A program made the position numbers and the translations under genes. Below, in pieces: positions 1-8,900 of a DNA stretch of 64,000 bases. The notes beneath the pieces are model-generated. The model was not told the DNA's origin. It made no database searches and worked only from the letters and a program-made list of their open reading frames with translations. The number at the start of each line of letters is the position of its first letter. The first letter of the stretch is position 1. The stretch is from Cryptomeria japonica (taxonomy: Eukaryota; Streptophyta; Pinopsida; Cupressales; Cupressaceae): positions 51,741,136 through 51,805,135 of the forward strand of contig NC_081414.1 in assembly GCF_030272615.1 (NCBI RefSeq), given 5' to 3'.

Positions 1-320
1 ATTAGCTATAAAACTTTATTGGGAACATGGACAAAGCTCACTATGGTTTCATGGAATTCCCACAAAAACTTGAAGTGCTTCAAAGAAATATTGTCTCGTG
101 GGAAGCAGTGTCAAGTACATTATTTTTCTTCTAGAAAATGTACTTGACTACTATTAAAGTTTGACTCCTCAACTTCTGTCGATGCCTGTGAATAGTTTGG
201 ACAAGGTATTGATGTCCACCAAGGCATGATGATGACATTTATGCAAAGTGTGGACAATATATACAAGCTCAATTGTTTCATTGCAACATAAATAAAAATA
301 GTTTTGTTGAAAAGGCTGTA
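1..320 (+). pseudogene. PPR-like gene relic
   Basis: No intact ORF exists here, but the conceptual translation holds an ordered set of pieces typical of plant PCMP-type PPR proteins. They are an R-N-I-V-S-W segment near 85-105, a V-D-A-C...G-Q-G-I-D-V-H-Q segment near 180-225, and D-I-Y-A-K-C-G near 236-258. These fall in the order seen between consecutive PPR repeats, but in different frames and with in-frame stops, so the copy is dead. PPR proteins of this class normally edit or process organellar RNA. The relic stops close to the insertion point of the tandem retroelement, and no clear continuation is visible beyond 16092. The call rests on short motifs only. Confidence 0.45.
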
Positions 321-324
321 TACA

Positions 325-841
325 TGATCTGATTTATGAAAACCAGATTACAATACCTGGTGTGATACCTGCGGTATTGTAGATTTCAACACAAAAATTG
401 ACAACAAGAAGATTGCAAACCAAAAACTGTCTCCATTCTATTCAAAATTGGAGTTTATACAAGTCGAATGTATCCCAAGGGTCACACAAATCCCTTGGAA
501 TTGAAACGAAGAGTCACCATAATTTTTATTACAATTAAACTACTAAAACTATCAAAATTATCAAAAAACTAAATATAAAATTTTAGTCCACTTTGAGAAG
601 GCATAACTTTCTCATCCTAGCTCCGAATTACAAACCGTTTGATGCGTTGGAAAGGTATTCAAATAATCTAGACCCAAATTTCGGAAACATCGAAGATGTC
701 TCTTCATGAAGATGTCTCTTCATGTTTCCGCGCCCAACATTTGTCCAAAAATGCACCGAAGACCCTCAAAATTGCAATTTACTAAAACATAGAAAATTTT
801 GAAAATTAGATTTCAATATTTTCCCAATTTAATCCTGATCA
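325..841 (-). repeat. LTR copy 1 (outer 3' LTR of array)
   Basis: This 517-bp LTR is preceded by the left ATACA target duplication. It carries one private substitution, T at 524 where the other three have G. It includes the 16-bp tandem repeat at 692-723. Confidence 0.95.
692..723 (-). repeat. 16-bp tandem duplication in LTR U3
   Basis: GAAGATGTCTCTTCAT occurs twice back to back. Each unit is itself an imperfect palindrome (GAAGA...TCTTC), and the junction makes TTCATGAA. The duplication lies roughly 230 bp upstream of the putative TATA box in element orientation, so it may be an enhancer-type repeat. It recurs in all four LTRs; in copy 4 one unit carries a T-to-C change. Confidence 0.7.
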
Positions 842-854
842 TTCCTCCCCCCTT
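842..854 (-). other. Polypurine tract, copy 1
   Basis: AAGGGGGGAGGAA on the minus strand abuts the outer downstream LTR. The TAA stop at 853-855 overlaps it. Confidence 0.9.
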
Positions 855-3800
855 AAGAGGCAATGGGCCCCATTGCACTAATCTGCTGCAACAGATGAGG
901 AAATCGTTCTTCAATTTGTTCCTTAGTAAGCCACTTGCCTTGATGAGAATGCTGACCAGCTCGAACCACCCAATACAAAGGGATTTTCTGATTTCTCAAA
1001 GTCTTTAAAATGGCTTCAGTAACATGGTCACACTGGACTGGAGCAGTAGTAGAGGGGTTTAACTCTGCAGCTTGAATGTATTCAGTAGCTTGGGAGATAT
1101 CCAATAAAGGAGGAAAATAGGGTCTCAACAACTCCACATTGAAAACTGGATGCAGTCCCAAAAAGGATGGCAAATTAAGTTCAAAAGCATTCTCACCAAC
1201 TTGTTTCACAATAGTGTATGGTCCATAACGAAGAGGTCGAAGCTTCCTATTTGGTCCATGCAGACGCTCTTTCTGAAAATGTAACCATACCTTGTCACCA
1301 ACCTGAAACTGATGGGGAGTTCTATGTTTATCATGTCTTTCCTTATATTTCTGATTACTCTGCTCCAATATCTCATAAACTTGTTGTTGTAGGTGTCTAA
1401 TGTTATCAATGAATTTTTCTGCTTTATCTACCTCCTTGTCACCATTCAATGGACTGCTAGACTGTAGAGATGGTATTGCTACATCCATAGGTGCCAATGG
1501 CTGGTACCCAAGAGAAACCTCAAATGGACTGTGCCCTGTAGTACTGTGGAGTGCACGGTTGTAGCTGTGTTGCACATAGGGTAAGCTTTCATCCCACGTG
1601 CGAGGATGTTTTGAATGATACATCCGTAAAATATGAATAATCATTCGATTCACCACTTCTGTCTGCCCATCTGTTTGAGGATGGAATGCTGTGGACTTTG
1701 TCAGTTTCGTGTCCATTTTAGCCCATAGTGCAGACCAAAATTTGCTGATGAACCTGCTATCCCTATCAGAAATAATGGTTTTTGGCAAACCAAAATGAAC
1801 CCACACATGTTCAAAAAATAGCTTGGCAGTATCTTCTGCAGAAATCATCTTTTTACATGCCACCATGATAGCCATTTTAGAAAACCTATCTACCACAACA
1901 TATACACAATCATGCCCCCGCCTGGTAGTTGGAAGCCCAGACATAAAATCCATTGAAATAGATTGCCATGGCTTATCAGGAATAGGTAATGGTAAGTATA
2001 GACCCAACTTACGGTTTGTTGGTTTTGCAATTGCACAGGCTGCACAAGCTTGTATATGTGAAATGACATCTTGCTTCATTTTTGGCCAATAGAAATACTT
2101 TTGAAGGATAGCAGTAGTCTTACCAATACCAAAATGTCCCGCAACACGACTGTAGTGAGCTTCCCATATCATTTTCTTCCGTTCTTCGGTGGGTACACAT
2201 ATGTGACCATCATGGCAAAGAAACCCATCCTGCAAGTGAAAATCAGAGACAGATTTTCCTTCTACCAAATTACTATAGATGTTAGCAAAATCAGGGTCAG
2301 TACTATATAGTTGTTCCCAAGTGGGTGATTGATGACCGCATGAATCCAACACTATTGTCAAACCTGCAATTGGAGGCCTACTCAAACAATCTGCCACCTT
2401 GTTACTGCTTCCTTTTTTATGACGAATGTTGAGGTGAAATTGTTGTAAATAGACTGACCACCGTTGATGTCTATCATTCTGTAGCTTTCCTTGTGTTTGC
2501 AAGAATTGGAGTGGTTTATGGTCTGTATGTATAACAGTTTCTTTTCCCAGTATATAGTGTTTCCATTGTTTGCAAGCCTGAACAATGGCATACAACTCCT
2601 TATCATAGGTGGGATACTTACGTACTGTATCAGAAAAAGTTTCACTGTGATAGGCAACAGGATGCCCATTTTGTGTGAGTACCGCACCAAGAGCATAATC
2701 TGATGCATCTGTTTCTATCTCAAATGCTTGGTGTAGATCTGGAAGGACCAATACTGGTGCTGAACATAGTCTTTTCTTTAACTCCTCAAATGCTTGTTGT
2801 TGTGCCTCTGTCCATTGAAATTTTGCTTGTGCTCCACCCCTGAGTGATTGATTAAGAGGCCATGATATGTGTGAGAAACCAAACACAAATCTACGATAGA
2901 AGTTGGCTAAGCCCAAGAAGCTGCGAAGCTCTGTGAAATTTTTAGGAGATGGCCAATCTTGAATTATTTGAATCTTTGCTGGATCAACATGAACACCCTC
3001 AACGTCAATGATATACCCTAAGTATTGAATACTCTGCATACCAAAAGAACACTTCTCAATGTTGGCATAAAGTTTGTGTTTTTGCAGAGTTGAAAGAACT
3101 TGTTCAACATGCTGCAAATGCTCAGACCAAGTTCTGCTAAAGATGAGTATGTCATCCAAATAAACAACTACAAAGGAATCAATGAATGGTCTAAGCACAT
3201 CATTCATCAATCTCATAAATGTGGCTGGGGCATTTGTTAGGCCAAAAGGCATGACCAACCATTCAAACAAACCTTCCTTAGATTTAAATGCAGTCTTCCA
3301 CACATCTGCTGGATCAATTGGTACTTGGTGGTATCCAGACTTCAAGTCAACTTTTGTAAAAAATTTAGCCCCCCTAAGTTGGTCCAACAAATCATCAATT
3401 CGAGGGATTGGATATCTATTTTTAACAGAGATTTTGTTTAATGCTCTATAATCAATACAAAGCCTCCATGTCCCATCTTTCTTTTTAGCAAGGACAATTG
3501 GACTTCCACAAGGTGAAGCACTTGGACGAATGTGTCCTTTCTGAATCAACTCCTGAATTTGTCTCTTAATCTCATTATTTTCCAAAACTGACCTCCTATA
3601 TATTGGCTCATGTGGTAGCGGTGTGCCTGGAATTAAATCAATAGAGTGCTTGACTTGACAGTGTGTTGGTACTCCCACTGGTGGTGTAAACACATTGTGA
3701 TATTCTTTCAAAATTTTATCTATTTGATTTTGTTGATTTTCTGTTACCTTAGCATGTGTATTAAGAACAACTGACTTTGTTTGTTCAGGGCGAATCATGA

Positions 3801-5379
3801 GTACAATAAAAGCTCCAGTTTGAGCAATCAAGCGTTTACATTGTTTAGCACTAATTAAAGATGCAGTTTTTGTTGGACATACCTCTGGTATTCGGTACCT
3901 CTTCTCACCAAGCTTGATTGTAACACTACGTGGCCTTGACTCATACACCCCATGCCTCTGATACATGTATGGCTGCCCCAGCAAGACATCGCATACATCC
4001 AATGGTGCTACATCACATATCACTTCATCCTTGAAAGGCTTGATTGAATATGGCAAACGACATTGTTGATTGATTTGAATATCTTGTCCCTCATTCACCC
4101 ATCCCATAGAGTATGGTTGTGGGTGTCTTGTCACTTTCAAATTTAATCTTTTGACTGTCTCCCTAGAGATCAAATTCTTTTGACTCCCACTGTCAACAAT
4201 AAAATGTAGAGGCTTTCCATCAACCCACATCTGTGAATGAAAAAGTCTCTCTTCATCTTCACGGGGAAATACTTTAGCAGTTCCAACTACGGCATATGGG
4301 TTTGCTTCTATGATGGAATCATTCTCCTCTTTCTTAGAATTATCTATTGGTGGCGATTCAGGTTCAGCTTCCTCCCCTCGTATTTCTGTCATCAAATTTT
4401 TAATACTTCGACAATCCTTTGTATTATGGGTTGGGGACCTATGCAGCTCACACCACATGCCTGTGTCTGTCTTTTTAGTAGACCACCATGTGTTCTTGGG
4501 TGAATTTGAATGAGGTTCCTTGGTCACCTGTTTCCCTGCAAATTTATTGCCACCTTCAGCCCTTGGCTTGTTGTTTGCAAAGTAGTCCCTCTTCCATCTT
4601 TGCTTGGATTTTTCTTCAATTTTTGTAGCATATTTATAGGCAGTTGCCAATCTCTCAATATTTAAAAAATCCATCTCTGTTTGAATATACCTGTGAAGTC
4701 CACTCCGATATTTTAAAATTCTATGCTTCTCTGAATCATTAATACCGAGTTTTGCTGAAAGTGAATGGAATGTATTGGTGTAATCTTGCACAGACTGATC
4801 CCTCCTTTGGCGAAGAAGCTGCCATTCTATGTATTTTTGTTCATATATATCCTCCGGGAGGTAAGCTTCTTTTATATATTCCACAAATTCTCCCCATGTG
4901 GGCTTCTTATCAAGAGATAGTATAAAATCATCTTCAGCAACTGATTCTTGTTCTTTGTTTGCTACTTTGGTTTCCCATGCTAATTTCACATGGGTTTCAG
5001 CTTTGAGGAGAGCAAATGTTATCTTTTCAGCATCTGAGAAATTATTTACAGAAAAGTACCTATCCAACTTTGATAACCAGTTATCAACAGCTTCAGCATC
5101 GACCTTTCCTTCAAAATTTGGGATGTCGAAATTGACCTGCACTTTGAAAGGGGTATTTCCACGAAATGGTGTTTCAGATTCAGAGGGTTTTTGCTTCTGT
5201 AGGAGGTTTGAAAATTGACTCATCATCTCCTCTCGTTGCTTATTTAAAGCTTCCTCGACCAACTTCTTAACATCATTGTCTGACATCTTCGATTGTGTGC
5301 GTCTCAAAGGTGGGTATTTTGAAAAATCTTGTGTATCCAATCCTAATCTTTGGTAGGAAGACCTTGTGTAAATTGGCAT
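853..5379 (-). CDS. Gag-pol polyprotein, copy 1 (chromovirus)
   Basis: This is the last unit in element orientation and also codes an intact polyprotein of about 1508 residues. Recognisable motifs are the protease D-S-G, the RT K-V-D-L-K-S-G and Y-L-D-D boxes, RNase H T-D-A-S-D with T-D-H-K-P-L, integrase zinc ligands (H...H...C-A-A-C), F-H-P-Q-T-D-G-Q-T-E around the last catalytic acid, and L-R-Y-G-P-Y in the GPY/F module. Length is normal for a gypsy polyprotein. I chose the ATG at 5379 because the upstream GTG lies in the primer site. The C-terminal segment (W-V-V-R-A-G...W-L-T-K-E-Q...F-P-H-L-L) looks like a diverged chromodomain, which supports a chromovirus assignment. Confidence 0.95.
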   Translation of the reverse strand: MPIYTRSSYQRLGLDTQDFSKYPPLRRTQSKMSDNDVKKLVEEALNKQREEMMSQFSNLLQKQKPSESETPFRGNTPFKVQVNFDIPNFEGKVDAEAVDNWLSKLDRYFSVNNFSDAEKITFALLKAETHVKLAWETKVANKEQESVAEDDFILSLDKKPTWGEFVEYIKEAYLPEDIYEQKYIEWQLLRQRRDQSVQDYTNTFHSLSAKLGINDSEKHRILKYRSGLHRYIQTEMDFLNIERLATAYKYATKIEEKSKQRWKRDYFANNKPRAEGGNKFAGKQVTKEPHSNSPKNTWWSTKKTDTGMWCELHRSPTHNTKDCRSIKNLMTEIRGEEAEPESPPIDNSKKEENDSIIEANPYAVVGTAKVFPREDEERLFHSQMWVDGKPLHFIVDSGSQKNLISRETVKRLNLKVTRHPQPYSMGWVNEGQDIQINQQCRLPYSIKPFKDEVICDVAPLDVCDVLLGQPYMYQRHGVYESRPRSVTIKLGEKRYRIPEVCPTKTASLISAKQCKRLIAQTGAFIVLMIRPEQTKSVVLNTHAKVTENQQNQIDKILKEYHNVFTPPVGVPTHCQVKHSIDLIPGTPLPHEPIYRRSVLENNEIKRQIQELIQKGHIRPSASPCGSPIVLAKKKDGTWRLCIDYRALNKISVKNRYPIPRIDDLLDQLRGAKFFTKVDLKSGYHQVPIDPADVWKTAFKSKEGLFEWLVMPFGLTNAPATFMRLMNDVLRPFIDSFVVVYLDDILIFSRTWSEHLQHVEQVLSTLQKHKLYANIEKCSFGMQSIQYLGYIIDVEGVHVDPAKIQIIQDWPSPKNFTELRSFLGLANFYRRFVFGFSHISWPLNQSLRGGAQAKFQWTEAQQQAFEELKKRLCSAPVLVLPDLHQAFEIETDASDYALGAVLTQNGHPVAYHSETFSDTVRKYPTYDKELYAIVQACKQWKHYILGKETVIHTDHKPLQFLQTQGKLQNDRHQRWSVYLQQFHLNIRHKKGSSNKVADCLSRPPIAGLTIVLDSCGHQSPTWEQLYSTDPDFANIYSNLVEGKSVSDFHLQDGFLCHDGHICVPTEERKKMIWEAHYSRVAGHFGIGKTTAILQKYFYWPKMKQDVISHIQACAACAIAKPTNRKLGLYLPLPIPDKPWQSISMDFMSGLPTTRRGHDCVYVVVDRFSKMAIMVACKKMISAEDTAKLFFEHVWVHFGLPKTIISDRDSRFISKFWSALWAKMDTKLTKSTAFHPQTDGQTEVVNRMIIHILRMYHSKHPRTWDESLPYVQHSYNRALHSTTGHSPFEVSLGYQPLAPMDVAIPSLQSSSPLNGDKEVDKAEKFIDNIRHLQQQVYEILEQSNQKYKERHDKHRTPHQFQVGDKVWLHFQKERLHGPNRKLRPLRYGPYTIVKQVGENAFELNLPSFLGLHPVFNVELLRPYFPPLLDISQATEYIQAAELNPSTTAPVQCDHVTEAILKTLRNQKIPLYWVVRAGQHSHQGKWLTKEQIEERFPHLLQQISAMGPIAS

Positions 5380-5393
5380 AAAGGAGCGTTCCC

Positions 5394-5405
5394 GCTCTGA
5401 TACCA
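5394..5405 (-). other. Primer-binding site, copy 1
   Basis: TGGTATCAGAGC on the minus strand, one base inside the LTR, complementary to initiator methionine tRNA. The polyprotein ATG follows 14 bases later. Confidence 0.92.
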
Positions 5406-5406
5406 C

Positions 5407-5923
5407 TGATCTGATTTATGAAAACCAGATTACAATACCTGGTGTGATACCTGCGGTATTGTAGATTTCAACACAAAAATTGACAACAAGAAGATTGCAA
5501 ACCAAAAACTGTCTCCATTCTATTCAAAATTGGAGTTTATACAAGTCGAATGTATCCCAAGGGTCACACAAATCCCTTGGAATTGAAACGAAGAGTCACC
5601 ATAATGTTTATTACAATTAAACTACTAAAACTATCAAAATTATCAAAAAACTAAATATAAAATTTTAGTCCACTTTGAGAAGGCATAACTTTCTCATCCT
5701 AGCTCCGAATTACAAACCGTTTGATGCGTTGGAAAGGTATTCAAATAATCTAGACCCAAATTTCGGAAACATCGAAGATGTCTCTTCATGAAGATGTCTC
5801 TTCATGTTTCCGCGCCCAACATTTGTCCAAAAATGCACCGAAGACCCTCAAAATTGCAATTTACTAAAACATAGAAAATTTTGAAAATTAGATTTCAATA
5901 TTTTCCCAATTTAATCCTGATCA
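5407..5923 (-). repeat. LTR copy 2 (shared inner LTR)
   Basis: The second shared inner LTR, 517 bp, with no bordering target duplication and no difference from LTR copy 3 that I could find. Confidence 0.95.
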
Positions 5924-5936
5924 TTCCTCCCCCCTT
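5924..5936 (-). other. Polypurine tract, copy 2
   Basis: AAGGGGGGAGGAA on the minus strand abuts LTR copy 2, identical to the other units. Confidence 0.9.
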
Positions 5937-8900
5937 AAGAGGCAATGGGCCCCATTGCACTAATCTGCTGCAACAGATGAGGAAATCGTTCTTCAATTTG
6001 TTCCTTAGTAAGCCACTTGCCTTGATGAGAATGCTGACCAGCTCGAACCACCCAATACAAAGGGATTTTCTGATTTCTCAAAGTCTTTAAAATGGCTTCA
6101 GTAACATGGTCACACTGGACTGGAGCAGTAGTAGAGGGGTTTAACTCTGCAGCTTGAATGTATTCAGTAGCTTGGGAGATATCCAATAAAGGAGGAAAAT
6201 AGGGTCTCAACAACTCCACATTGAAAACTGGATGCAGTCCCAAAAAGGATGGCAAATTAAGTTCAAAAGCATTCTCACCAACTTGTTTCACAATAGTGTA
6301 TGGTCCATAACGAAGAGGTCGAAGCTTCCTATTTGGTCCATGCAGACGCTCTTTCTGAAAATGTAACCATACCTTGTCACCAACCTGAAACTGATGGGGA
6401 GTTCTATGTTTATCATGTCTTTCCTTATATTTCTGATTACTCTGCTCCAATATCTCATAAACTTGTTGTTGTAGGTGTCTAATGTTATCAATGAATTTTT
6501 CTGCTTTATCTACCTCCTTGTCACCATTCAATGGACTGCTAGACTGTAGAGATGGTATTGCTACATCCATAGGTGCCAATGGCTGGTACCCAAGAGAAAC
6601 CTCAAATGGACTGTGCCCTGTAGTACTGTGGAGTGCACGGTTGTAGCTGTGTTGCACATAGGGTAAGCTTTCATCCCACGTGCGAGGATGTTTTGAATGA
6701 TACATCCGTAAAATATGAATAATCATTCGATTCACCACTTCTGTCTGCCCATCTGTTTGAGGATGGAATGCTGTGGACTTTGTCAGTTTCGTGTCCATTT
6801 TAGCCCATAGTGCAGACCAAAATTTGCTGATGAACCTGCTATCCCTATCAGAAATAATGGTTTTTGGCAAACCAAAATGAACCCACACATGTTCAAAAAA
6901 TAGCTTGGCAGTATCTTCTGCAGAAATCATCTTTTTACATGCCACCATGATAGCCATTTTAGAAAACCTATCTACCACAACATATACACAATCATGCCCC
7001 CGCCTGGTAGTTGGAAGCCCAGACATAAAATCCATTGAAATAGATTGCCATGGCTTATCAGGAATAGGTAATGGTAAGTATAGACCCAACTTACGGTTTG
7101 TTGGTTTTGCAATTGCACAGGCTGCACAAGCTTGTATATGTGAAATGACATCTTGCTTCATTTTTGGCCAATAGAAATACTTTTGAAGGATAGCAGTAGT
7201 CTTACCAATACCAAAATGTCCCGCAACACGACTGTAGTGAGCTTCCCATATCATTTTCTTCCGTTCTTCGGTGGGTACACATATGTGACCATCATGGCAA
7301 AGAAACCCATCCTGCAAGTGAAAATCAGAGACAGATTTTCCTTCTACCAAATTACTATAGATGTTAGCAAAATCAGGGTCAGTACTATATAGTTGTTCCC
7401 AAGTGGGTGATTGATGACCGCATGAATCCAACACTATTGTCAAACCTGCAATTGGAGGCCTACTCAAACAATCTGCCACCTTGTTACTGCTTCCTTTTTT
7501 ATGACGAATGTTGAGGTGAAATTGTTGTAAATAGACTGACCACCGTTGATGTCTATCATTCTGTAGCTTTCCTTGTGTTTGCAAGAATTGGAGTGGTTTA
7601 TGGTCTGTATGTATAACAGTTTCTTTTCCCAGTATATAGTGTTTCCATTGTTTGCAAGCCTGAACAATGGCATACAACTCCTTATCATAGGTGGGATACT
7701 TACGTACTGTATCAGAAAAAGTTTCACTGTGATAGGCAACAGGATGCCCATTTTGTGTGAGTACCGCACCAAGAGCATAATCTGATGCATCTGTTTCTAT
7801 CTCAAATGCTTGGTGTAGATCTGGAAGGACCAATACTGGTGCTGAACATAGTCTTTTCTTTAACTCCTCAAATGCTTGTTGTTGTGCCTCTGTCCATTGA
7901 AATTTTGCTTGTGCTCCACCCCTGAGTGATTGATTAAGAGGCCATGATATGTGTGAGAAACCAAACACAAATCTACGATAGAAGTTGGCTAAGCCCAAGA
8001 AGCTGCGAAGCTCTGTGAAATTTTTAGGAGATGGCCAATCTTGAATTATTTGAATCTTTGCTGGATCAACATGAACACCCTCAACGTCAATGATATACCC
8101 TAAGTATTGAATACTCTGCATACCAAAAGAACACTTCTCAATGTTGGCATAAAGTTTGTGTTTTTGCAGAGTTGAAAGAACTTGTTCAACATGCTGCAAA
8201 TGCTCAGACCAAGTTCTGCTAAAGATGAGTATGTCATCCAAATAAACAACTACAAAGGAATCAATGAATGGTCTAAGCACATCATTCATCAATCTCATAA
8301 ATGTGGCTGGGGCATTTGTTAGGCCAAAAGGCATGACCAACCATTCAAACAAACCTTCCTTAGATTTAAATGCAGTCTTCCACACATCTGCTGGATCAAT
8401 TGGTACTTGGTGGTATCCAGACTTCAAGTCAACTTTTGTAAAAAATTTAGCCCCCCTAAGTTGGTCCAACAAATCATCAATTCGAGGGATTGGATATCTA
8501 TTTTTAACAGAGATTTTGTTTAATGCTCTATAATCAATACAAAGCCTCCATGTCCCATCTTTCTTTTTAGCAAGGACAATTGGACTTCCACAAGGTGAAG
8601 CACTTGGACGAATGTGTCCTTTCTGAATCAACTCCTGAATTTGTCTCTTAATCTCATTATTTTCCAAAACTGACCTCCTATATATTGGCTCATGTGGTAG
8701 CGGTGTGCCTGGAATTAAATCAATAGAGTGCTTGACTTGACAGTGTGTTGGTACTCCCACTGGTGGTGTAAACACATTGTGATATTCTTTCAAAATTTTA
8801 TCTATTTGATTTTGTTGATTTTCTGTTACCTTAGCATGTGTATTAAGAACAACTGACTTTGTTTGTTCAGGGCGAATCATGAGTACAATAAAAGCTCCAG

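Noticed and set aside
1206-1409. Short frames repeated at 5082-bp steps on both strands within gag-pol
   Set aside because: They are shadows of the intact polyprotein and lack independent support.
5380-5406. GTG start that would extend the polyprotein by nine residues
   Set aside because: It lies in the primer-binding site directly at the LTR edge. The ATG at 5379 is a normal start in the same frame.
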